Source of the DNA: DATBHM01 sp963772375
GTDB taxonomy: Bacteria; Actinomycetota; UBA4738; JACQTL01
Direction of reading: 5' to 3'
Length of the DNA: 64,000 nucleotides
NCBI GenBank assembly: GCA_963772375.1
Contig: CAVYXG010000004.1
Span: forward strand, 434,001-498,000
Numbering within the stretch: the stretch's first letter is position 1; every line of letters starts with the position of its first letter. Shown piece after piece: positions 9,114 through 18,885 of this stretch. Made by a program: the position numbers and the translations under genes. Below the pieces are notes generated by a model. The model did not search any database and was not told the origin of the DNA. It was given only the letters and a program-made list of their open reading frames with translations.

Positions 9114-9504
9114 ATCGCGTCCGGCCGTCGGGGTTCCCTTGGGCCGCAACTTTCAACGAACTGTGGAAATCTCGCGCGACCGATCGCGGCACGGAAGCGA
9201 TTGCGCTGGTCGTGAACGCGATGTGACTTCCGTAGCTTGACTCGGTGTTGACGCGGGTGCTATCAACCGCTGACGAGAGGGAGGCGCGCCCCGTGTGGCT
9301 GTCCCATAGGCTCTGCCCACGACCCCATTCTGCGATCTCGTCACTGCTTCGGAAAGGGAGCTCGACCGCCATCCGAGGCCCCACCCGGCATCCGCCCCCA
9401 CCATCCGTTCCCTTCGCCGTCTCCGGCCGTCGGACGGTAGCGGGTGAGGAGGTGACGACCACAGCACGCCATCTGGACCGGTCTCGCCGAGGGGAGGTAT
9501 CTCG
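9114..9504 (+). other. Intergenic leader of the BMP lipoprotein gene
   Basis: This 391-bp stretch has no convincing gene. It holds a candidate promoter at 9237-9265 and then about 230 bp of potential 5' untranslated RNA that ends in a GGGGAGG ribosome binding site just before the ATG at 9505. Small GC hairpins can be drawn, for example near 9410-9440, but I do not recognise any known riboswitch. The unusually long leader leaves room for an unknown regulatory RNA. Confidence 0.4.
9237..9265 (+). promoter_or_regulatory. Candidate sigma-70 promoter, TTGACT-N17-CTATCA
   Basis: TTGACT at 9237-9242 and CTATCA at 9260-9265 with a 17-base spacer. Both hexamers and the spacing are identical to the candidate at 3467-3495. 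It would place the transcription start near 9272 and give the BMP lipoprotein mRNA a long leader. Confidence 0.45.
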
Positions 9505-10524
9505 ATGAATGCGAAACGATGGGGACTTGCCGCAGTTCTTTGCCTGGGATTGGTCGCGGCGGGTTGCAGCAACGGCAGTTCCGGTGGGAACGGCACCAGC
9601 AGTAGCAGCAGCACCAGCGGCGGCACCACCGCGGTCAAGGTCGGCATGGCCCTTCCTGGGCCGCGGAACGACAAGGCCTTCAGTCAGGCCCACTACGAGG
9701 GACTCCAGCAGATCGAGAAAAACTTCGGGGTGAAGGGGTCCGTGGTCGACAACGCCCAGCAGCCCCAGGCGGCGCTCGATGCGCTGAAGAACCTCGCTGC
9801 GGACAACGACCTCGTCATCGGCGTCGGCGCCGAGTTCGCGGATGCGGGCACCGTCGTGGCGCCGCAGTTCCCGGACGTCCAGTTCGTGATCATCAACGGC
9901 CAGGCGACCGATGACAAGAACCTGCACATCTACTTCGTGCGGCAGGGCGTGCCGGCGTACGTCGCCGGCGTCGTGGCGGCGATGCTGACGAAGGCGAAGC
10001 AGATCGGCTTCGTCGGTGGGGCGCAGATCCCCCCGACGACGCAGTCCGACGACGCATTCAAGGCCGGCATCCTGGCGACGGACCCGTCGATCAAGTACGC
10101 GACAACGACCATCGGTGACTTCAACGACGCCGCCAAGGGCAAGGAGGCCACCGCGGCCCAGATCGACGCGGGAGCCGACGTGGTGTTTCCGTTCCTCGAC
10201 GCCGGGTTCCCCGGGGCCGAGCAGGCGGTGACGGAGTCGGGGAAGGACGTCCTCCTGTTCAACCCGATCTACACCCGCTGCTCGGAGGCCGACAACATCG
10301 TGGGCTTCACCTACCTGAACTCGGCGCAATACGTGGAGTCGATCTACAAGGACTTCCAGTCGAACAGCCTGCCGACGGAGCCGAAGGCGTTCGGGATCGA
10401 GGATCCGAACATCCAGACCTTCACGCTGTGCCCGAAGTTCGACACGCCGGACCTCTCCGCCGCGGTGAAGGACACGATCACCAAGATCAACAGCGGCGAG
10501 ATCAAGCTGCCCGAGGGCGTGTGA
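9505..10524 (+). CDS. BMP-family substrate-binding lipoprotein
   Basis: A 339-residue secreted lipoprotein. The signal peptide ends in the lipobox LVAAGC, with C21 as the lipidated cysteine, followed by a Ser/Gly/Asn-rich tether to about residue 42. The mature part matches the basic membrane protein (PnrA/Med) fold: VKVGMALPGPRNDKAF, a central DLVIGVGAEFAD strand-turn and GADVVFPFLDAG. PnrA-type proteins bind purine nucleosides. Its GGGGAGG ribosome binding site is clear. It completes the importer encoded at 5413-9113, although it is transcribed after a 391-bp gap. A strong hairpin follows at 10555, which suggests that the transcript ends here. Confidence 0.92.
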   Translation: MNAKRWGLAAVLCLGLVAAGCSNGSSGGNGTSSSSSTSGGTTAVKVGMALPGPRNDKAFSQAHYEGLQQIEKNFGVKGSVVDNAQQPQAALDALKNLAADNDLVIGVGAEFADAGTVVAPQFPDVQFVIINGQATDDKNLHIYFVRQGVPAYVAGVVAAMLTKAKQIGFVGGAQIPPTTQSDDAFKAGILATDPSIKYATTTIGDFNDAAKGKEATAAQIDAGADVVFPFLDAGFPGAEQAVTESGKDVLLFNPIYTRCSEADNIVGFTYLNSAQYVESIYKDFQSNSLPTEPKAFGIEDPNIQTFTLCPKFDTPDLSAAVKDTITKINSGEIKLPEGV

Positions 10525-10554
10525 TCGAGCGCGAACCGGCATCTTGAAGGCGAG

Positions 10555-10581
10555 GGGACGAGGCGGCGAGCGCCTCGTCCC
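10555..10581 (+). terminator. Hairpin terminator after the BMP lipoprotein gene
   Basis: A perfect 11-bp inverted repeat, GGGACGAGGCG at 10555-10565 and its complement at 10571-10581, around a five-base loop, 31 bp after the stop codon. There is no T-run, as is common for terminators in GC-rich genomes, so intrinsic termination is likely but not certain. Confidence 0.6.
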
Positions 10582-10664
10582 TCCTCGCGTGAACGGTCCG
10601 GCCACCGGCGCCGTTCGGGGCGTGCGCGCGCCGTCCCGGTACGCGGCGAGACAGGGTGGGGGAC

Positions 10665-11570
10665 ATGACGACGGGGTGGTTCAGGGTCCGTGAGGTCGCG
10701 GAGGGCATCTGGCTCCTGGCGGAGCCGCCGTTCACGAGCTCGTACCTGATCCGCGGCCGGAACCGAGCCATCCTCTTCGACACCGGGCTCGGGTTCCGGG
10801 ACATCCGCGACCCGGTCGGTCGTCTCGTCGACGTCCCCGTCCTCGTGGTCAACTCCCACCATCACTTCGACCATGTCGGGAGCAACCACGGGTTCGAGGA
10901 CATCGCGATCCACGAGGCCGGCGCCGACGCGCTGCGGGCCGGACCGCCCGAGGAGTGGCTGCGCGACTTCGCGCGCGGCGTCCGGTCGGCGCTGGAACAG
11001 TTCGCCGTCTATCGGGAGCTCGACGACGGCTTCTTCCGTCTGCTGCTCCCGGAGAACATCGCGGCCCCACTGCCCGACTCGTTCGACCTCGACGCGTGGA
11101 CCGTGCGCCCCTCGGTCCCATCCAGGCTGCTGCGGGACGGTGAGGTCATCGACCTCGGAGGGCGTTCGGTCACGGTGGTGCACACCCCGGGCCACACCAC
11201 GGACTCGATCTGCCTGTTCGACCCGCGGACCGGGTCGCTCCTGGCCGGTGACACGGTCTCCCATGCGCCGATCTACACGCACCTTCCGACGGGCGACGTC
11301 GGCGACCTCCTCCGGTCGGCGGAGCGGCTGGCATCCGAGTACGGGGGCGGAACGCGCGCGATCTTCGTCCACCACGTGCTCCGCTACGAGGTGAAGCCGG
11401 ACCTCCTCCGGGACATCGCCGAGGCGTGCACGGCGATCCTGGATGGATCGGCCGAGCCGGGCCTGGGATTCGATCTGTTCGGCCGCAGGGTCGTGCTGTA
11501 CCGGTTCCCCCGGACGGGCATCGTGACGGGGCTGGCCGACGAGGCCGGTCCGGACCATCCGCGGGCCTGA
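10665..11570 (+). CDS. Metallo-beta-lactamase-fold hydrolase
   Basis: A protein of 301 residues with the complete metal-binding set of the family: H65-x-H67-x-D69-H70 in NSHHHFDHVG, a further histidine in HTPGHT, the aspartate in AGDTVS, and a late histidine in FVHHVL. These bind two metal ions in hydrolases such as glyoxalase II, lactonases and arylsulfatase-like members. I prefer the ATG at 10665; a GTG nine bases earlier is also in frame. It lies between the transporter operon and the convergent ubiD gene. Nothing in the sequence fixes the substrate; a thioester or lactone linked to the neighbouring pathway is plausible but unproven. Confidence 0.85.
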   Translation: MTTGWFRVREVAEGIWLLAEPPFTSSYLIRGRNRAILFDTGLGFRDIRDPVGRLVDVPVLVVNSHHHFDHVGSNHGFEDIAIHEAGADALRAGPPEEWLRDFARGVRSALEQFAVYRELDDGFFRLLLPENIAAPLPDSFDLDAWTVRPSVPSRLLRDGEVIDLGGRSVTVVHTPGHTTDSICLFDPRTGSLLAGDTVSHAPIYTHLPTGDVGDLLRSAERLASEYGGGTRAIFVHHVLRYEVKPDLLRDIAEACTAILDGSAEPGLGFDLFGRRVVLYRFPRTGIVTGLADEAGPDHPRA

Positions 11571-11591
11571 CCGGAACCCGGCGCCCCTCCT

Positions 11592-12965
11592 TCACGCCGA
11601 GGACAGCACCTCGCGGACCCGGGCCATCGCGGCGTCCGACACGCTGACCCGCTTCGAGTCGAATCCGGGCCCCCGCGTCGCATCCAGCCCGAGACGCGCG
11701 GTCGCCCCGCCGCTCGAAGACGGGTCGAGCATGCTCCCCGGCAAGCCTCCCACCACGATCGCATCCCGGTCGGCCTGGAACCGCGTCGCGAGCGCCCACA
11801 GGACGTCCCCGTCGCTGGTCACGTCCACGTCGTCATCCACCACCACCACGAGCTTCAGGTAGGGGTCCCAGCCCAGCAAGGCCAGCGCCACCTGTCGCGC
11901 CATCCCGGAAACAGACTGCCGGGTCGCCACGTAGCAGTGGAAGTGCGTCCCGGACGCGGGATACTCCAGGCGCACGACGTCGGGGAACCGCTGTTTGAGC
12001 TTCGCCGCCATCTCGGACTCCCGTGGCACGCGGCCGAGATTCAGGTGGTCGGGGGAGTTGCCCGAGACGACGTCGACCAGGATCGGGTCGCGCCGGCGCA
12101 GCACGGTGCGCACTTCGATCAGGTTGTTCGTGGACCGAGAGGTCGCGTAGCCGGAGAACTCCCCGAACGGCCCCTCTTCCGCGTTCGCCTGCGGATCGAT
12201 GATCCCCTCGAGGACGAACTCAGCCGCCGCCGGGACCGCGATGCCGTAGCGGGGCGTGAGGACCACCTCGAGCGGCTCCCCGAACAGCCCGCCCGCGATA
12301 TCGCGCTCGTCCACGTCGATGCCCACCCGGGCCGCCGCGCTGAGCATGAACAGCGGATGACCCCCGATCACGACCGCGACGGGAAGGACCTCCCCGCGTT
12401 CCAGCGCCGTGGCGAGGTAGCGCCACAGGTGGCCGCGGGAATGCAGGCTCGTGGCGAGTGAGGCCCGGGAGGCGATCATCGACCGGTGGTAGCTCGCGTT
12501 TCCCACGCCGGTCGTCGGATCGTCGGCGATCACGATCGCGCTGGTGAGGTAGGGCCCCCGGTCCTCGGCGAAGTGGGTGAGCATGGGGAGGCGGCCCAGG
12601 TCGACGTCCTCGTCCTCCTCCCGGACCTCCAGCACCGGACCGTCGTCGCGGACCTCGGGAGGGACCATGCGCGCGCTGGCGGCCGCGTAGGCGTCGTGGA
12701 GGCCCGCCCTGTCGGTCCCGAGCAGACTGGCGATCCGTTCGCGGGAGGCGAACACGTTCGTCACCACCGGCACCGAGACGCCATCGACCTCAGGGCACAT
12801 CAGCAGCGGAGCTCGCCCCCGGGCCCACAGCTCCACCGCGAGCGCCGTGACCTCCTGGTCGGCGCTCAGGTGGTCCTCCACCACCAGGACGTCCTCCGGA
12901 TACCGGGACCGGTAGTCGTCGAGGAAAGCGCGCACGTCCTGGCTCGAACTGGCAGTCGGGGTCAT
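11592..12965 (-). CDS. ubiD: UbiD-family decarboxylase
   Basis: A 457-residue member of the UbiD family, which (de)carboxylates aromatic or alpha,beta-unsaturated acids with prenylated FMN. The typical blocks are present: IVIADDPTTGVGNASYHR in the cofactor domain, the catalytic glutamate region EEGPFGEFSGY, and a C-terminal VDDDVDVTSDGDVLWALATR segment. The ATG at 12965 is favoured by the length and by an upstream GGGAGAAGGGGG. It overlaps the end of the UbiX gene by four bases (ATGA), so enzyme and cofactor maker are made together. The neighbourhood suggests decarboxylation of a heterocyclic or unsaturated acid from nucleobase breakdown, but UbiD substrates cannot be predicted from the sequence alone. 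Confidence 0.9.
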   Translation of the reverse strand: MTPTASSSQDVRAFLDDYRSRYPEDVLVVEDHLSADQEVTALAVELWARGRAPLLMCPEVDGVSVPVVTNVFASRERIASLLGTDRAGLHDAYAAASARMVPPEVRDDGPVLEVREEDEDVDLGRLPMLTHFAEDRGPYLTSAIVIADDPTTGVGNASYHRSMIASRASLATSLHSRGHLWRYLATALERGEVLPVAVVIGGHPLFMLSAAARVGIDVDERDIAGGLFGEPLEVVLTPRYGIAVPAAAEFVLEGIIDPQANAEEGPFGEFSGYATSRSTNNLIEVRTVLRRRDPILVDVVSGNSPDHLNLGRVPRESEMAAKLKQRFPDVVRLEYPASGTHFHCYVATRQSVSGMARQVALALLGWDPYLKLVVVVDDDVDVTSDGDVLWALATRFQADRDAIVVGGLPGSMLDPSSSGGATARLGLDATRGPGFDSKRVSVSDAAMARVREVLSSA

Positions 12966-13546
12966 CCCCCTTCTCCCCATCGCCGGTAGAGGTCGTGCTC
13001 CACTCCGAACTGGTCGAGGACCTTGCCGACCGTGTGCGCCACCAGGTCCTCGATCGTTCGGGGGTCGTGGTAGAAGGCCGGGACGGGAGGAAGGACCACG
13101 GCCCCGGCCTCCGTGACCGCCACCATGTTCCGGAGGTGGCTGAGGCCGAGTGGCGTTTCCCGCGGCACGAGGACCAGCCGGCGGCGTTCCTTCAGCGTCA
13201 CATCCGCAGCACGGGACAGCAGGTCGGCGGCGTAGCCGGTGGCTACTGCGGCCAACGTCTTCATCGAGCAGGGGATCACGACCATTCCCGCCGTCCGAAA
13301 CCATCCAGAGGAGACCGGCCCCGCCATGTCCCTTGGATCGTGCACCACGTCGGCCAGGGACTCGACCTCGGACGCGTCCATCCGTGCCTCGAGCCTCACG
13401 GTCTCCCTGGCCCCCTCGGACAAGACGAGGTGTGTCTCGAATGCGCCCAGGTCCCGCACCGCCCGGAGCAGGGCGATCCCGTACACGGGCGCGCTGGATC
13501 CCGAGATCCCGACCACGAGCCTCGGGCGGCCGCTCACGTCACCCAT
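12962..13546 (-). CDS. ubiX: Flavin prenyltransferase, UbiX family
   Basis: A 194-residue flavoprotein that attaches dimethylallyl to FMN to make the prenyl-FMN cofactor of UbiD. The signature features are VVGISGSSAPVYGIALLRA at the N-terminus, IPCSMKTLAAVATGYA in the middle, and RRLVLVPRETPLGLSHLRNM. The ATG at 13546 has GGGAGG four bases upstream; another ATG at 13558 lies in frame. It is the first gene of a two-gene leftward operon with ubiD and is divergent from the PLP-enzyme operon across a 246-bp gap that must hold both promoters. Close pairing of ubiX with ubiD is common for catabolic UbiD systems. Confidence 0.92.
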   Translation of the reverse strand: MGDVSGRPRLVVGISGSSAPVYGIALLRAVRDLGAFETHLVLSEGARETVRLEARMDASEVESLADVVHDPRDMAGPVSSGWFRTAGMVVIPCSMKTLAAVATGYAADLLSRAADVTLKERRRLVLVPRETPLGLSHLRNMVAVTEAGAVVLPPVPAFYHDPRTIEDLVAHTVGKVLDQFGVEHDLYRRWGEGG

Positions 13547-13792
13547 CTCGCCTCCCATGATGCCCGGACGACGCGTCACCTGCCCAATGTCCTCCCGGGC
13601 CGTCCACCCGGGACCGTCATCTGCTTCCTGCATCGCCACGGGGACCTGCGCAGCCTTCCGATGGCCCCTCGAGCTCCGTGGACGTTCCGGCCGGCGGAGG
13701 TCCCACCGCCGACGGGCCGGGTGGCCTGTTGCCGGATCACTCCGAGGCATCCACACTGTGGCCACCGCCGGCGCAAAGGGGGAGGAACGTCC

Positions 13793-15285
<1,493 letters not shown>

Positions 15286-15289
<4 letters not shown>

Positions 15290-16662
15290 CGGGAACCGCC
15301 GCCGGCGGGGCGCCCTCCCGGATGGTCTGCTCGGGGTGCGGCGCGGCCGTCGGGTACGACGAGCCGTACCCGTTCCGGTGCCCGAACGCCGACGCCCGAC
15401 CCGACGTCGACCACGTCTTGGTCCGTGAGCTGGACGCGGCGGCGGTGGCGTTCCCCGACGGGGCCGACGACGCGGTCCCCGCATCGTTCGTCCGGTACCG
15501 CGGGCTGTTCCGGTCCCGGCATCTCGCCGAACACGGTGGCCTGGACGATGCGGCGTACGTCCGGCTGGTGGAGGAGGTCGACGACGCGGTCGCGCGGGTC
15601 GACGGACACGGGTTCCGGGTGACGCCGTTCGTCCGGGAGGGCGATCTGTCCGACCGGCTCGGGTTCTCCCCCGCGGGCGGCGTCTGGGTGAAGAACGAGA
15701 CCGGGAACGTCTCGGGCTCGCACAAGGCCCGGCACCTCATGGGGCTGGCCGTCCACCTCGCGGTCGCCGAACGGATCGGGCTGATGGACGCCTCGGACCG
15801 GAGCACCCGTCCGCTCGCGATCGCGTCCTGCGGGAACGCCGCGCTAGCCGCGGCCGTCGTGGCCCGGGCGGCCGAGCGGCGGCTGCAGGTGTTCATCCCG
15901 ACCGACGCCGACCCGGTGGTGGTGGCCCGGCTGAAGGAGCTCGAGGCCGACCTGGTGGTGGCACCGCGCGAGCCGGGCGTGCCCGGGGACCCGACCTATC
16001 ACGCCCTGAAGCGGGCCCTCGCCGAGGGCGCGCTGCCGTTCACCTGCCAGGGGAACGAGAACGGTCTCGCCATCGAGGGCGGGATCACGCTCGGGTACGA
16101 GATGGCCTCGCAGCTCCGCGCACGCGGCGAGGCCGTCGACCGCGTCGTGGTGCAGGTCGGCGGCGGTGCGCTGGCGAGCGCCGTCGCCCAGGGCCTCCGA
16201 GAGGCCCACGAGCTCGGCGCCATGAACGGCGTTCCAGCCCTCCACACGGTGCAGACGCGGGGCGCCTTCCCGCTGCCGCGGGCGTTCGAGCTGGTGACCG
16301 CGTGGTGCGGCCGCGAGGGTGCGTCGGTCGGCGAAGCCGTCGCGTACGCCCGTGAACACCGGTCCGAGTTCATGTGGCCGTGGGAGGAGGCGCCGCACAG
16401 CGTGGCGCACGGCATCCTCGACGACGAGACGTACGACTGGCTGGCCGTGGTCCGGGCGATGCTCGAGACCGGCGGCTCCACGGTGGTCGTCGACGAGGAC
16501 ACGCTGCGGGAGGCCAACGACCTCGGGTTCGAGACGACGGGGATTCCCGCCGACCACACCGGCACCTCCGGGCTGGCCGGGCTGATCGCGCTGCGGCGCG
16601 CCGGGTCGGTGGGCGACGACGAGCGGGTCGCGGTGCTCGCCACCGGGATCCGCAGGGAGTGA
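15286..16662 (+). CDS. PLP-dependent lyase, threonine-synthase-like, with N-terminal zinc ribbon
   Basis: 458 residues. The N-terminal CSGCG with a later cysteine in FRCPN looks like the small zinc ribbon found on some threonine-synthase-like proteins. The catalytic core has the PLP lysine in GNVSGSHKARHLMG, the SCGNAA substrate loop, and the glycine-rich loop VVVQVGGGALA. The GTG start overlaps the upstream PLP enzyme stop (GTGA). Threonine synthase for biosynthesis is possible, but its position between a second PLP enzyme and a carbamoyltransferase-like gene favours a catabolic lyase, such as a diaminopropionate- or serine-type ammonia lyase. I cannot decide between these from the sequence. 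Confidence 0.8.
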
Positions 16663-16736
16663 CGCGGCGGGGCCCGAGCGAGGCGGGATCCCCGGGGAAT
16701 CGATGACGGGACGGGCAACGAAGAGGAGGACGTGAG

Positions 16737-17690
16737 ATGAGGAGCTTCGCGGGCAGGGACATCCTGTCGCTCAAGGACTTCGAACGGAACGAGTTCTTCC
16801 GCGTGTTCGACGTGTGCGACGAGCTTCGGCCGCACGCGGCCAACCGCAGGAACACCGACCTGCTCAAGGACAAGACGCTGCTGACGGCGTTCTACCAGCC
16901 GTCGACCCGGACGCGGCTCGCCACGGAGGCGGCCATGCACCGCCTCGGCGGGCACGTGCTGGGGTTCTCCGACGCGAAGATGACGCGCGCCGGCGACTTC
17001 TACCAGGAGTCGATCAAGGACACCGTGCACATGCTCGAGTACTACGGCGACGTCATCGCCATGCGCCACTTCCAGCAGGGCGCGCCGCAGGAGGCCGCGC
17101 ACTGGGCGACCGTGCCGGTCATCAACTGCGGCGACGGCTGGGGCGAGCACCCGACGCAGGTGCTCACCGACCTGTACACGACGTACAAGGAGCTCGGCAC
17201 GCTCGACGGGCTGAAGTTCCTGCTCGTCGGCGACATGCGGATGCGAACGATGCACTCGATCCTGCACGCGCTGTCGCAGTTCGACTCCTCGGCGTTCGTG
17301 GTGTGCCCGCCGGAGATGTCGCTGCTCGACGAGTTCCGCAAGGAGATCGACGAGTACAACGTGCAGTACACCGAGGTCGAGTCGGTTCAGGACTGCATCG
17401 CCGAGGCGGACGTGATCTACATGGAGCCCGTCGTGCAGGCCGACTACACCAAGGGCCGCGACGAGCGCGGCGCCGAGCTGCCGACCACGCCGGCCGAGTA
17501 CAAGGTCACGCGCGAGCTGCTGCGCGACCGGGGGAAGTCGAGCTCGATCGTGCTGCACTCGCTGCCCCGGATGGACGAGCTGCCGCCGGACGTGGACTCG
17601 ACGCGGCACGCGCGGTACTGGACCGAGGCGTTCAACGGCGTCGTGATGCGCATGGCGCTGCTGGCGCTGGTGCTGGGCGCGGTCGAGTAG
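16737..17690 (+). CDS. Aspartate-carbamoyltransferase-like enzyme, probably catabolic
   Basis: A 317-residue member of the aspartate/ornithine carbamoyltransferase family. The carbamoyl-phosphate site is intact: S56-TRTR-60, R110 in AMRH, and H138-PTQ-141. HSLPR near the C-terminus corresponds to the HPLPR loop of aspartate carbamoyltransferase. By my alignment from memory, the lysine of the 80s loop and the aspartate-binding arginine are not conserved: the loop reads TRAGDFYQES, and EPVVQ (230-234) replaces the usual TRVQ. The second substrate is therefore probably not aspartate. GGAGG precedes the ATG. The carbamate kinase follows by 102 bp, so the pair probably runs in reverse, phosphorolysing a ureido acid to carbamoyl phosphate and then ATP. 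Confidence 0.8.
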   Translation: MRSFAGRDILSLKDFERNEFFRVFDVCDELRPHAANRRNTDLLKDKTLLTAFYQPSTRTRLATEAAMHRLGGHVLGFSDAKMTRAGDFYQESIKDTVHMLEYYGDVIAMRHFQQGAPQEAAHWATVPVINCGDGWGEHPTQVLTDLYTTYKELGTLDGLKFLLVGDMRMRTMHSILHALSQFDSSAFVVCPPEMSLLDEFRKEIDEYNVQYTEVESVQDCIAEADVIYMEPVVQADYTKGRDERGAELPTTPAEYKVTRELLRDRGKSSSIVLHSLPRMDELPPDVDSTRHARYWTEAFNGVVMRMALLALVLGAVE

Positions 17691-17792
17691 GCGCCTCGTC
17701 GTCGGACGCTCGCGGCGCCGGGCGTTGTGCCGGGCGCCGCGAGCGTTCATCGTCTTCGCACGAAGGGCCGAGTCCGGGAGGAGGTTTCGACC

Positions 17793-18743
17793 ATGGCGGG
17801 CAAGACGGCGGTCGTCGCCATCGGCGGCAACTCGCTCATCAAGGACAAGGAACACCAGACCGTCCGCGACCAGTACATCGCGGCGAGCGAGACAACCTGG
17901 CACATGGCCGCGATGATCCGTGACGGATGGGAGGTGGTCATCGCCCACGGCAACGGTCCGCAGGTGGGGTTCATCCTGCGGCGCTCGGAGCTCGCCGCGC
18001 ACGAGCTCCACGAGGTTCCGCTCGACGTGTGCGGGGCTGACAGCCAGGGTGCGATCGGCTACTCGCTCCAACAGAACCTGTACAACGACTTCGCGCGGCT
18101 CGGGATGGACAAGCACGCGGTCACCCTCATCACGCAGACCGAGGTCGCGGCCGACGACCCGGCCTTCGAGCACCCGTCCAAGCCGATCGGGTCCTACATG
18201 GACGAGGCCAAGGCGAAGCAACGCCAGCAGCAGGAGGGCTGGGCGGTCATGGAGGACGCCGGCCGGGGATGGCGGCGCGTCGTGGCGTCCCCGGAGCCCA
18301 TCCGGATCGTGGAGGAGCCGGCGGTCAGGGCGCTCGTCGACTCGGGGTTCGTCGTCATCTCGACGGGCGGCGGCGGCATCCCGGTGGTGAAGGATGCCGA
18401 CGGCAACCTGGTCGGCGTCGCCGCGGTCATCGACAAGGACCTGGGCTCGTCCCTCCTGGCGAGGAACCTCGGGGCCGAGCTCTTCGTGATCTCGACGTCC
18501 GTGGAACAGGTTGCGCTGCGCTTCGGCACCCCCGAGCAGGAGTGGATCAGCGAGCTGACCGCGTCGAAGGCCCGCGACTACCTGGCCGAAGGCATCCATT
18601 TCGCCAAAGGTTCGATGGCCCCGAAGATCGACGCGGCCGTTCGATTCGTCGAGACCACCGGCGGCGCCGCCGTCATCACCGACCCGGCGAACGTCGAACG
18701 GGCCCTCAAGGGGGAGACCGGAACCAGGATCGTCCCGGGGTAG
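17793..18743 (+). CDS. arcC: Carbamate kinase
   Basis: A 316-residue amino-acid-kinase-family protein with VVAIGGNSLI at the N-terminus, the HGNGPQVGF motif that binds phosphate, and the late STGGGGIPVV and DKDLGSSLLA blocks of carbamate kinases. It converts carbamoyl phosphate and ADP to ATP, carbon dioxide and ammonia. The ATG at 17793 has GGGAGGAGG upstream and gives the usual family length. No arginine deiminase or ornithine carbamoyltransferase is nearby. Carbamoyl phosphate presumably comes from the carbamoyltransferase-like enzyme just upstream, as proposed for YqeA in E. coli. A large nested hairpin follows the gene. Confidence 0.92.
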   Translation: MAGKTAVVAIGGNSLIKDKEHQTVRDQYIAASETTWHMAAMIRDGWEVVIAHGNGPQVGFILRRSELAAHELHEVPLDVCGADSQGAIGYSLQQNLYNDFARLGMDKHAVTLITQTEVAADDPAFEHPSKPIGSYMDEAKAKQRQQQEGWAVMEDAGRGWRRVVASPEPIRIVEEPAVRALVDSGFVVISTGGGGIPVVKDADGNLVGVAAVIDKDLGSSLLARNLGAELFVISTSVEQVALRFGTPEQEWISELTASKARDYLAEGIHFAKGSMAPKIDAAVRFVETTGGAAVITDPANVERALKGETGTRIVPG

Positions 18744-18782
18744 GCCGCGCGATCCTTCGGGAATCGGGGTGGGTCCCGCGCC

Positions 18783-18839
18783 GGGGAGCAGGTCTCCCGA
18801 CCCTGCGGGGGCAGGGCGTTCGTGCCCGCTCTGCTCCCC
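18783..18839 (+). terminator. Nested hairpin after carbamate kinase, possible terminator
   Basis: The outer arms GGGGAGCAG (18783-18791) and CTGCTCCCC (18831-18839) are perfect complements. Inside them CCCTGC (18801-18806) and GCAGGG form a second perfect hairpin around a GGGG loop. It starts 40 bp after the carbamate kinase stop. There is no T-run, so termination is likely but unproven; another structured RNA role is possible. Confidence 0.45.
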
Positions 18840-18885
18840 GCTCCCCTCCTAGCCTTGATTCGGAGCCGGAGAACGGAGGCTGAGC

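Noticed and set aside
5799..9149. A minus-strand reading frame of more than 1100 codons opposite the first BMP transporter
   Set aside because: It is the antisense of the ATPase and permease genes, has an Arg/Asp/Gly/Pro-rich composition with no domain, and is a known artefact of GC-rich codon bias.
13547..13792. Operator between the UbiX-UbiD and PLP-enzyme operons
   Set aside because: I expected a palindrome here but found only an imperfect TGGCC-type match with a long centre, not strong enough to report.
16737..17690. Biosynthetic aspartate carbamoyltransferase (pyrB)
   Set aside because: The operon partner is carbamate kinase, no other pyrimidine biosynthesis gene is near, and the residues for aspartate binding seem to be replaced.
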